From Liolophura sinensis (lineage: Eukaryota; Mollusca; Polyplacophora; Chitonida; Chitonidae), in contig NC_088301.1 of the NCBI RefSeq assembly GCF_032854445.1, positions 20,207,808 through 20,271,807 on the forward strand: a DNA stretch of 64,000 nucleotides. The letters run 5' to 3'. The notes below the pieces were generated by a model, which saw only the letters and a list, made by a program, of their open reading frames with translations, made no database searches and was not told the DNA's origin. The translations under genes and the position numbers were made by a program. Shown here in pieces: positions 54,357-64,000 of this stretch. Position 1 is the stretch's first letter. Each line of letters opens with the position of its first letter.

Positions 54357-57300
54357 CTGTGGCGACGAGATAGAAGATTGACATATCATAAACGTGATGT
54401 ATTTGCTGAGGTAGAAGTTTCTTGTCCACGGAAGGATTCAACCTGTACCTTTAAGCTGGATGTATTAGTTTACCTGTTCCTGCATCCCACATAACATACT
54501 TAAGTGTTACGATGCTCTATTAAATGCGGCGGAGTTTTTCCCCCTAAATACAACATATCTTAACAACGCTTTTTTATGGGCATATGTAACAAAAATGCAA
54601 ACACGATCTGCCTCTATAAAACACTACAGGTACAGTGCCCAGCTTCACAAAGCGGTGTTCGACATTTTGTTGTCATAATTTTGTCGTACGATATTTTGTA
54701 GGTCACAATTACCGGACCATTGCCGTATATGTACGACTATCGTTCTTGTATGACATCTTTGTGAAACCAGGGCCAGGGCTTTGCTTTACTGGAAATGGAT
54801 TCTGTATGTAGGAGGATATTGACATTGACCAGAAATTGTTACCTGGAACTGTTCTGCTATCTCCAGTTGTCCAGTCTCCGGGTTAACAGTACAGAGATCA
54901 GCAAACACGCTGGAGAAATTCACACCTGGGATTGACCCTTCCTGGAGCTCTAAGGCTTCTGCCAGGGCCTCGTGCAGAAATTCATACTGCTCCTGGAGCA
55001 GTAATAACAGAAAACAAGTCAATGTATTTCTGGTACAAAAAACGAGTGATGTCAGGTAATTTATAATTTATGTAGACTGATAGGATCTGTGGAGTTAAAA
55101 TTGTAGGAATGGCAGATTGGACTATATTCCTGATCAAAATACAGGGAGTAAAGACGGTATGTGCCTTTACAAAACCGTGTAAAGGCGACACTTTCTAAGA
55201 GTGCCCATAACGGTTCCTTGTGGCTTGCATCATCTGCGTTCTTTCCCTTTAAAATCTTGTGGGCAAAAATTGACGGAAGGTGAAAGTAGTGTTTATTTAC
55301 CAAACTCTGGACCATGTTGACTCGCTGTTCCCTGAGCAGCCTGACACAGGCCGGCACATCCACCACACCTTCCTCTTTGGCTTGGTTTATCAGGTAGTCT
55401 AGAGCTATGAACGTTCCTGTACGGCCTATTCCAGCGCTATGATGGAGACAGGGGGAGATGTATACCTGACATGTTTTTAATAAGACATGTTCACACTAAT
55501 ATACAGTTAAGTATAAATCAAATTAGGTAGCACAGCCCGATTCTACAAAGCCATTTCCGCCCATTTTCCGGTCACAAAAATTGGTTAGTGACAAACAGTA
55601 ACCAAGGGCCCGGTTGTTCACACGTATATCAGCTGATACACTTGACATAAATCTAATATTAATTCTTAAAACAGTTTTCAACAACCAGCCACATGTATGT
55701 CAAAGTCTACAAGACAACTAAAGCGGCCATAATTTTGTTGAAAATAGACGAAACGGTCAAAAATTCGATGTTACAATTTAGTTGCAAATCAACGAAACAG
55801 CCCAAAACTGAAACTTCAAGTGTCAGTGTTCATGATGAAGGCGCATACCTGGTTTCAATACGGTGAGATAAATCGGTTTTAGAAAGAAGGCCTCGATTTT
55901 ATAAAAAAAAAAATCGAAAAACCGGCTTCAAACTCGAACCTGATCTGTAACTTGTCATGGTGAAATATGTACTACGTTTCAGTTCAACGCGTTGACTCAC
56001 TTTGCAAACAAGTCCGAAAATCTGTCGAAAGTCCAAAACAGTTAAAACAAACCCAGACCATACATTTGTAGAAAATGAATAAGAAGGCTGAAACTTTAAT
56101 TTTATCTTAAACCTTTTACGTGGAACACAGTCATCAAGCTACAATTCACAGCGATGAGTCGTTGTTGAAAGTTCGGAAACGTATTCCCTAACGGACGGAC
56201 AGGCGGACGGATAGATGGACGAGAAGACAAGGTCTAAACCTATATTCTACTCCGGAATTGGCAAAATGCCATTCCAACACGACATTTGGTTTACTTCTGT
56301 TTGGATACTTTTGTCTCCATCAGTTGTCAAGGTTTTTACCTGCAGTGCACCACTATAGGCCCATTCAATGCTGATTTATGTCCCAGGACTTTTCTCTGGA
56401 AGTCCAATAAGCTACTGGCGTTAGAGGGCGCACCATGATCTGGCCAAGCCGTGAAGTGAAATTGTTTGACGATCTGGGTCTTGTTCTGCATCTAAAATCA
56501 AACACTGAAATTAGATAAATCATTACATTATATCAATAATTTGAGTAATCGCAGTTCTCCAACTGATCATTTACACGTTCGATGGCGATCACGAGCATGA
56601 GCAAACCTAACCACAAATCAACATACAACGCTCATACTGTCGGTGAGAAGTCTAGGACACGCTCCATAAATAAACCTACAATCAATGTAGCTACAGTCTC
56701 TTTGTGCAAGCAGGCCCTGACGATGTCACGACATAGTGCCGATAATGATGTCGCGACATGGTGCCAATAATGATGCCGAGACATGGTGATGCTGGTGTCG
56801 TCAATGCTGATGGTGTAATCTAGCAACAGGCTTATAAAACGTGTTTAGCTTCCTCTCCTGCTGTACGTGGGAAGTTTTTCAGAAACCTCCGCATGATCGT
56901 GGGTTTCCCAAAGGCTCTGCGCGGTGTCATTCCAGCATGATGTTGGCCACCGACCTGTAAGTGGAATATTCTTGAGTACGGCGTAAAGCACCAATTATAT
57001 AAATAAATAAGTATAAAACTCGTTCTCTGCCCAACTCTGGTGTGCATATTTGTGCGTCACAAGAGGGACAGTTCCTCAGTAACTTGCAGAAAGTTGTTGG
57101 TTTACCCTTTTGTCTTGTTCTGCAGTTACTGGATGAATACATGCTGTTTATTTGAAAGTTACTTCCCCATGTCGCACGTGGTAATATCCATTATCATACC
57201 CTACCTCAAACAAAATGATATGCAGGATAATATATACAAAGACACAAAAAACATTCACTGTGTTTCCCACCTTCAAATGCTTCAGTTGCAGAGTTCTGAT

Positions 57301-60300
57301 GGCGTAGTTAGAGAAGTTCTCTTCGTCCAGCAGAGAGACGCTGATGAAACCAAACTGCTTGGGTTGTCCGTCTGGCCAGTACTGGACGCACTTAGTCTAT
57401 GGAGGTAAGACGTTGACATCAGAGACAAAAGTAGGTCAAATATTTGATTAAACAATTTACATTAAAGGTGGAGAAGAAATTAAAATGACATTAATTTTAG
57501 GTGAAAGAGTGCGAAAAGTTATTCCTAAATGTGGTCTTCAATATTTTTTCCGACTTTTCCTTAAGGAGAAAAAAAAAATTTTTGTATGGTTGGTATTTGA
57601 AACCACCTTTTGGTATTGAGAGTCTTTGTTTGATAATGTCATAAATGAAGATGTAAAACAGGTTTGAAAAATATTTTTGCGCTAGAATATGTTTTTTTCA
57701 GCTAACAGATGTAATAAATCTCAATTTGGATCATATTTATATTTTTATTATGTTCATAAAAGTTATCATAGTTTAGGTTAAATGCATATGTTTTCATATA
57801 AACAACAAATTTACATTCACATAAATTCATTAGAGAAGCAACACATCTTTATTTAGAATATTATTATGCAACAACGACAAATACCAAAAGTTAGTCCCAT
57901 ATACCAAAAATATTTTCAAACACGCTTTTCTTTTAAAAACAAAAAAAATCCACAAAAATATTACAGATCATATTTGCAAGAAAATTTTGACGCTCTTTCA
58001 TCTAATTTTTGGTATCCATTTTATGTTTTCTTCTCCTTTAATTGTTAATGCTTTACAAGGAGTTAAATATCAGAGTTCAAGAAATCGTTGCATTCCTCAA
58101 GATACTATGTTCGCGACAAATTAGGATGGAGAGAGATGGAAGAAGAGAGGGAACGACAATAAACCTTGACATGTCTGTCAGAGGGAGAAAAAAGACATCC
58201 TAAAATTAGTTGTTTACCGAAACATGAAATCAAAACAAATCCCCACCTTTGTCTTCTCCACCAAATTGGTCACCATGACAACTTTGCCGGTGTTTTGTTC
58301 CCAGATCATGCGCATGAACTCATTGATGATCACATCAGTTGGACCTGTAAGAGTTACGATTATTTATCTGACGCCATGCATGCTCAGGCTGTTTGCACTT
58401 AGTCAGTGGCCCTCAGTAAAAAGAAGCTAGGGTGTCCGGGGGCATACCAGGGGCATTTGGCATTTGACATCCAGTCAATGATGTGGATATACATTGTACC
58501 ATTGCAGGCCATATGTGGTGAAAAAGTGTTTTTCTCAGATCATTAGGGTGTATTGTAAGCTTTATATGCATGAACTGCAAGTGGTACCACAAACAACCTC
58601 GACCACTTATTGAGATCAGGCCTCATTGGGCCATCAGAGCGGATATGTCCAACACTTGCCTCTCTAACGTTGGGATACTGTATGCATTAAGTTGGAAGTA
58701 ACATGTCTTATGTGGCAAAGACCATATGATTAGCAAATTTTAGTGACAACTGAGAATGTTAACTAATTTCATGAAACAAAATCTGCACGTAGTTCTGAGA
58801 TCATGCCGATAAAGGTTTAAATATAAAAAAGACTAAGAGCAATACTATCCTTTTAGACATTAAAGAGCTATACCAGAATTGTCCACTCTTCGGCATAATT
58901 TTTTTACCGTTCGATATTCCATATTCAAGAAAAGCGAAATGGGATAAATAGCTGGCATGTTACAAAGCTGTATTTTCGAAATTCTGTGTTTAGTGTTGTT
59001 CCGAAAAACAAAAGATTATTACGGTTTATTACTTTTAATATGATTAGAAAGAATATTTGATTAATTTATTTGATTGGCATTACTACGCTGTGCTCAAAAT
59101 TATTCCTCTTATACGACGGTGGTCAACATTATGGTAGGAGGAAAACGGCCAAAGCTCTAACTACCTCGGCCACACAGGCTGTCTTTTAAAAGACATAACA
59201 CTAATGTCTCGATTACAAACATATATGGCCACATGACATATCACCTTTATAATAAAAATGGCACTTACTTTGAGACGCGATGTACTTTTTGGGTTCGTTG
59301 TAACCCTGTAAACAGGAATGTTATTTTACTTATTCCTGATCAAACTCGGGTCGGGTTATACCAAAGACTTTAAAACTGGTGCTTATTGGTGCCTCGCTTG
59401 GCACTCAGCACTGAGAAATTAGAGCAAGGAAACATGACTGGTTCGCCCGGAATCAGGATAATGTCACTGCCTGGGGTGTCATGTCTGGTGTCTTAGACAT
59501 GATCCTTCTGTGGCAGCACAAGAAAACAAAGTATATGTAGACGCACATAAACATGTTATCTTCGACGTTAAACCCCAAGCATACATACATACATACTTAA
59601 TCTTTTACTAGATGTGTTACGCCACGCTCAAAGAATATTATTTCAGTTACGTAACGGCGATGAAGTTTATGGTATCATATGATTTACAAACTCCGTTATC
59701 AACACCACCTGGAAGGTTTAAGTCAACTGTTGTATACAAAGTATTTATAAGTTTATAAATACTCACATCGATGTAGCAAGCGTTAATGTAATCGGTATCC
59801 TCGTCGACGAATTGCTTCAGATGGACCCGTGAATGGTCGTCTGAAAAACGTTTTATAGTTATGCGTTTGTTCGTAGAGCCGTATGGTTATGCCAGCATGA
59901 CACATAAATCGGGCACGCTAACTTCGAATGTAAATATCAGCACAACAGTATATTTTGATAAGTAAAGTCCGCTATGCATTTAGTTAATTCAGCCAAAAAA
60001 TTGAATATATACCAGGTTATTGTTATCAGAAAATGGCCTAATTATTTACAAAGGCGTTGTGTCAGCCAGCGTCAAAAATGTCTTTAGTATATGCCTAAGC
60101 TATATATGGAATTCTGATAACATTGCTTCCTCAAACGTTGTTGCTGGACACCAAAAGGTTTGAATATTGAAGTCGCGTGTTCGAATCCAACTAGTACTCC
60201 AGCTTGGGTTCACGTCGATGGGGTTATTAGGTATACATGTACATGTCAAAGAACTATAGTTCCCTAACTAACCCTATCCCTCTCCATCATTTTGATGAAA

Positions 60301-63300
60301 CTTTCGTGAGTTTAAAATGCTCTTGTATAAGATCATTTAACAAAAAATTCAGTGCAATTCTTTGCTACCATAGCCCAGTATGTACGGAAGTCGGTTAAAG
60401 TCATCATCTCACCATCGTAGAATCTTAGCATCGTCCGACGGTGGGACGGTGCGATGGCGTGATCCTATGAAAGGATTGGGCGATGGTGCATGACAATGGG
60501 CAATGGCCCGAATCCATGGGACGAAGATACAAAGCCGCTGTAGCTCTAGGGCATGGGACCATGGAACGACCACATCGTGCCATCGCCATATCAAGATGCT
60601 CTATAGCCGAGCGGTTTGCAAAGTACAATGGTTGGATGAAGGCATAATCCGGCTTCCATAACTATGGAGTATAATGTGCTTACAAGCCACGAGATTCCGA
60701 TAACGGCTTTTGTTCTTGTTCTCAGCTTTGTTAGCCACGTCATGCTTAGCGTGTAGTCCCACGGGAAATGTCTGCAGCAAACAATTGATTCTGTGACTAA
60801 CAGTTTACCTCAGGTGTAACGTTAAGTAGGTCAAAAAAAGAACAGACTAAGAGTAGTACATAGTTTAATTAAAAGGACTTGATATGGTAAGGCGGAGAAT
60901 CGGCCCCAGAGATATACGATCAGTACAAATTTCAAAATTCTAGTACAATTCCATAAAGTCTCAAATCAGAAATATAAAAGTGGGTCGAAGCAGCTATCAA
61001 AGTGTTATGGTCATAAAAGAGAGGGTTGTTTAATAATAACCCACCAAAAAAGCTCTATCAGTCAAAAACACAAATTTTCGAACAAACGATGCACTGTGTT
61101 CCTAATTTACAGTATTTCACCAGAAATATATCTTTACTGAAACTTTCATGTGTATATTTTTACGTGCTGTCAATGGTTCATTTTAGTTAACGTTAGTCTT
61201 CATATGTAAAACATAAACTTTATAATGTGATCAGTTTTGTCATATTTTGGTAAGTTTCTGCAATAGTCTCTCATGCATCCTTCATGGTACAGTGAAATAA
61301 CGTAGTCACTGTGGACAACAGGTTGCACCTCGAGCAAGAGTTCGAATCTTTGCGCTTATTTATTTATTGATTTATTTTTTTGGAAACATACTGTTGTGTA
61401 AGTAAATACATAGCTCATCTTGCATTTATTAAGTGTTGCCATGAGTTAGAATGGATAAGCTATGTTATTACGTAACGTTTGACCAATATAGGAAAATCAT
61501 ACGTGAATCGTGGTTGAGAGCACATGAGATCCTCAAGGTGTCATTAACATGTCATGCGTAGCGGAAGTACAAGGCTAAAAGTTACATTTGTTGTATATTT
61601 ATTTAACTGTTTGATGCATAACTGTGTGCTTAAGAATTTTTCAAAAAATTACATCTGTGGGACACTACGGTGTCTGTTGCAAAAAACATATTTCAGTGTG
61701 ACTTTAGCAGGCTGCCACTTTTTGACCTGATTATGTTTTTTTTTTCTTTTTTCGGGTCTCATAAGTTGCACACTTGCCATGTAAGATGAAAAGACGAGTA
61801 AAGCAGAACTGAAAAAAGAAGTAGCCCAACAAGAGTGTCAACTGCTGTCATTCACAGCTACAGTTAAGTTCACTTTCTGAGGTGCACAGTTTCTTTCACT
61901 GGGGTCGATTCCCCGCCTTACCACACCAGGTCCTTTGGAGAATAAACATAATCAGAATTCACACATATAAGTGCCATAATATCGGCGGTGACGCCTTCTT
62001 TTCGGAGCAGCTAACCAGCCTCAAAGATCATCGCCCCACGTCAGAACGAAACCAACCAGTAACGGCTACCGTGGTTAGCGTAAGCAATGGCGCTCCCACT
62101 GAGGCCAGCGGTTTGTGGAAAGTTCCAATGCAAGCTGCATATCTTCAATTTCAACATAGGATAATTTGAAGTCTACAGTTGTTACAATATTTCAGCGACT
62201 CTACTGGACGTGACATTGTTTATAAACGGGACGTGGTCGACATTTACGGGTTGGATTCGTTTTAATAATGGGAGTCAATCATCGAAGACGACAGATAGCT
62301 AAAGAATAAAGGTGAATCCAAGCCTCAACACAGGCTTTCGCATCCGACCTGTCAACCATAGTGGACATTCCGGGTCAATAATCATAATACCAATTTCTAA
62401 CACAACGTTCAGCACAAACTACCAAATTTACTTAGGTAAGCACAAAAAATGAAGACATTCACACAGAATATTGCAGAGAGAAGCCGTCAACAGTTCTCAG
62501 CAATATCGCAAGTACGCAAGGAATGTTGCAGATGAAAACATTAAAACCAAATCGTATATGTACCATGCTGGCTCTTATTTTGTCGTTGATGAAAATATGT
62601 TTCTCAGTTGCGATTTGGTTGCAACAGTTCGTATGTCCAACCTGACTCTTATTCCTGGCTGTTATTGAATACGATAAATATCTTATTACATTTGAAGTGG
62701 AAATGGACAGAATTATTAAGCAGAGTGTTGGATGTTCTAGACAAACCTGGTGTGGCAGAATTTGGTGGAATATCCCTTTTACATAGATGGGAACAGATGT
62801 TTTGTGGTAATAATTGGTGACGTTTATAAAAATCGCCACACAGAGGTCTTACAAATGCTACATAACTGATATTTATATGCGTCTTTATCGTCACTAGTCG
62901 CCCTGTGGATAGACATTCTCAGGTACTGATTTATCTATTGTTCGCTACTTAACAGCTTTATGCATGTACGACCTTGTTCCCAGCAACAATTTATCCATGT
63001 ATTATGGCTTATAACTAGCCACTGTCTGCTTTGACACGCACATAACATGTTTCTTAGTTACTGGTAACACATATGCTATATAAAGACCTCTATGGACATT
63101 CGTTTTCATATTCCTTGAAAATAGCATGTAGTTTGAAACTCCAGTTGGAATATAACAGAATGCAGAAAGTTGAGAAGGCGTTTTGGTAGCATTGGTATTG
63201 GTAGCATGAACTAAAAACACATTTTAACCAGCCCATTTTATCCCTAGTGTGTTCGCTCAACTTGGATTTTCTCAGAAGCCTTTTCTCTACCTCAAACTCA

Positions 63301-63457
63301 GCCTTAAATCCCATGGAAGTCTTTTTCCTGAGCATATACCGTCGGAATTCTTCTACGGCAACACAAGTGCTCTCCTGAACTGCGCCAGAGTTCACTAAGC
63401 CTGCCGAGGCTACATCAGCAACAACGTCTTCGTCGTCCTCATCATCTTCATCGTATT
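49449..63457 (-). CDS. Receptor-type protein tyrosine phosphatase, intracellular part (gene B, 5' partial)
   Basis: Sixteen exons: 63,457-63,291; 60,771-60,684; 59,840-59,767; 59,305-59,269; 58,344-58,247; 57,396-57,271; 56,491-56,340; 55,436-55,301; 54,992-54,843; 54,356-54,257; 52,560-52,487; 52,063-51,929; 51,766-51,644; 51,350-51,202; 50,682-50,547; 49,523-49,449. All splice sites are AG/GT and the phases join without a stop to give 605 residues. It starts with an acidic juxtamembrane stretch ([12 protein letters not shown]). An active PTP domain (D1) and a degenerate PTP domain (D2) follow, ending [11 protein letters not shown]1 hydrolyses phosphotyrosine on target proteins. D2 is usually regulatory. 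Signal peptide, ectodomain and membrane helix must lie beyond 64,000. Paralogues in molluscs and brachiopods often have EGF-type ectodomains, so a link with gene A is plausible but unseen. Confidence 0.93.
49660..49900 (-). mobile_element. SINE-A/variant copy in gene B last intron
   Basis: Plus strand 'ttttacgccgtactaaagaa', a G-tract (about 49,720), 'gcattatggtgggaggaaac', then the variant body with 'gacaagtggtcctcaacgaa'. Confidence 0.65.
52290..52420 (-). mobile_element. SINE-A copy, degraded, in gene B intron 11
   Basis: Plus strand 'tttattgatgtctttgttgc', 'catactcaagaagtttggtc' and 'gatggtggtcagtttgtgaa'. Confidence 0.5.
52564..54256 (-). other. Gene B intron 10 with R4 and SINE-A
   Basis: 53,690-53,880 is a diverged R4 copy. 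54,010-54,145 is a SINE-A in minus orientation ('gacgccgtactcaagaaaag', 'cacttgtacgacggcggcta'). Elsewhere nothing recognised. Confidence 0.5.
54843..63457 (-). CDS. Gene B PTP domain D1 (catalytic)
   Basis: Conserved PTP motifs in order: [24 protein letters not shown] (phosphotyrosine-recognition loop); [58 protein letters not shown] with the general-acid Asp; [14 protein letters not shown], the complete CX5R signature (nucleophilic Cys codon at 56,344-56,342); and [16 protein letters not shown] with the Q-loop glutamine. Nothing essential is missing, so D1 should be active. An intron splits the codon directly after the catalytic Cys. Confidence 0.93.
55720..56230. repeat. Dispersed repeat R6, copy 2, in gene B intron 7
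   Basis: 'gcggccataattttgttgaa', 'cctgatctgtaacttgtcat', and a terminal GGACGGACAGGCGGACGG run at about 56,193. Longer than the copy at 48,880. Confidence 0.6.
56722..56796. repeat. 25-bp minisatellite, about three units
   Basis: Units of the form 'gatgtc(a/g)cgacat(a/g)gtgcc' plus 'aataat'-like ends start at 56,722, 56,747 and 56,772. Confidence 0.75.
56848..57015 (+). mobile_element. SINE-A copy in gene B intron 6
   Basis: Core 'agcttcctctcctgctgtac', 'gatcgtgggtttcccaaagg', 3' end 'gtaagtggaatattcttgag' and 'taaataaataag' tail. Confidence 0.75.
57397..58246 (-). other. Gene B intron 5
   Basis: Very AT-rich (57,420-58,070), no repeat family or exon recognised. Confidence 0.5.
58345..59268 (-). 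other. Gene B intron 4 with a SINE-A fragment
   Basis: 59,058-59,165 is a minus-oriented SINE-A 3' half ('ttatttgattggcattacta', 'cttatacgacggtggtcaac'). The remainder is unassigned. Confidence 0.5.
59385..59600 (+). mobile_element. SINE-B copy in gene B intron 3
   Basis: Head 'gcctcgcttggcactcagca', then 'gttcgcccggaatcaggata' and 3' end 'gacgttaaaccccaagcata' with (CATA)n. This is the cleanest SINE-B 3' end in the window. Confidence 0.75.
60425..60600. repeat. GATGG-rich interrupted repeat
   Basis: 'gatggcgtgatcctatgaaa' and 'cgtgccatcgccatatc' form loose inverted arms. It is related in composition to 23,812-23,905. Long open frames here follow from the repeat. Confidence 0.35.
60880..61930. 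repeat. Dispersed repeat R5, copy in gene B intron 1
   Basis: Begins with the box 'cggagaatcggccccagaga', then 'tcatggtacagtgaaataac', and ends 'ggggtcgattccccgcctta'. It parallels 6,430-7,560 and 33,380-34,120, showing that R5 is interspersed and not specific to the receptor duplication. Confidence 0.6.
61931..63290 (-). other. Gene B intron 1, remainder
   Basis: A plus-strand frame at 61,980-62,169 reads [20 protein letters not shown] and onward but has no recognised domain or splice context. No phosphatase exon is needed here: exons 1 and 2 join in frame and in register with the family. Confidence 0.45.
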
Positions 63458-64000
63458 CTGTATGTAGAAGAAGAGGTGAAATATAAAAAAAACCCAACCC
63501 TTACACGTACCAGTATGTATATATACGTGGGTTTTCAGGCCACATTTAAAGGCAAGGGCCACCCTAAAATGAGGTTTATATCAGATGAAAGACCATTACC
63601 AACCGTCCAGGAAAATAGCTGTATTTATTTATTTGGGGAGGGGGGGGATTTCTAATCGAGTAAAACTGTGTTAAAAGATCACATTCTACGGTGATGTGTT
63701 GTGACCAAAAAGGTATCAATTACGTAACATCTATACTGTTTGCATAAAATAATTCGTTTACAGGTCAAATCGGCGAATGCATTCATAGATCTATATGTAC
63801 ATGTATATTCGTTTTGAATGATGAAACGTAATGTCAGTCTAATGTGTGGTAAGCTACAAAAACCTTATATGACGTCACTGGCAGCTTTGTGACTAGAAAA
63901 GGCCACCAAAGAATAAAATATTAACATGCATTTTACTAGGTTAAACAGGCTTTTAAATAAACAAAACTTTTTTCCTTGAAAGTTTTATATAGTTTTTCAT
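63458..64000 (-). other. Gene B upstream intron
   Basis: Acceptor TACATACAG at about 63,466-63,458. No further exon in the last 540 bases. The membrane helix and ectodomain exons should be at higher coordinates. Confidence 0.6.

Noticed and set aside
60409-60628. Two overlapping minus-strand frames of 60-70 codons
   Set aside because: They sit in the GATGG-rich repeat and its loose inverted arms. No domain, and the gene B exons on either side join without them.

Overview
The window looks like a lophotrochozoan genome, most likely a marine mollusc or brachiopod. It is AT-rich, with short coding exons bounded by GT/AG sites and separated by kilobase introns. It also carries many copies of two SINE-like families, non-LTR retrotransposons and tetranucleotide arrays. 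No bacterial operon, CRISPR array or viral genome was seen. The species cannot be fixed from the sequence alone.

Two multi-exon genes were assembled by hand on the minus strand. Gene A (34,753 down to 19,302, ten exons, all phases consistent, 503 residues) encodes a type I receptor. Its parts in order are a signal peptide, a Cys-rich MEGF-like module, a fucolectin-type (F5/8-like) lectin domain, four EGF-like modules, a transmembrane helix and an 82-residue tail. The tail has five tyrosines, including an ITAM-spaced pair. Gene B (63,457 down to 49,449, sixteen exons, all phases consistent, 5' end outside the window) encodes the intracellular part of a receptor-type protein tyrosine phosphatase. 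Its first domain (D1) is catalytically complete. Its second (D2) has lost the WPD aspartate and the CX5R arginine.

Layout. 1-13.8 kb holds two extra copies of gene A's first two exons (355-798 and 7,800-8,238), embedded in a segmental duplication whose partner is 30.1-38.8 kb. 16.2-17.4 kb holds a broken RecQ-like helicase fragment and unrecognised coding-like exons. 19.3-34.8 kb is gene A. 39.07-44.72 kb is a full-length but frame-damaged non-LTR retrotransposon with a 14-bp target-site duplication. 45-49.4 kb is a SINE-rich intergenic region. 49.4-63.5 kb is gene B.

How the parts may fit (inference): an ITAM-tailed lectin/EGF receptor lies next to a receptor phosphatase, and the 5' exon cassette of the receptor has been copied at least three times. 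This looks like an expanding cluster of cell-surface recognition receptors, in which tyrosine phosphorylation on one tail and dephosphorylation by a neighbour could be related functions. SINE presence or absence orders the cassette duplications: copy 2 split first, and copies 1 and 3 are closer.
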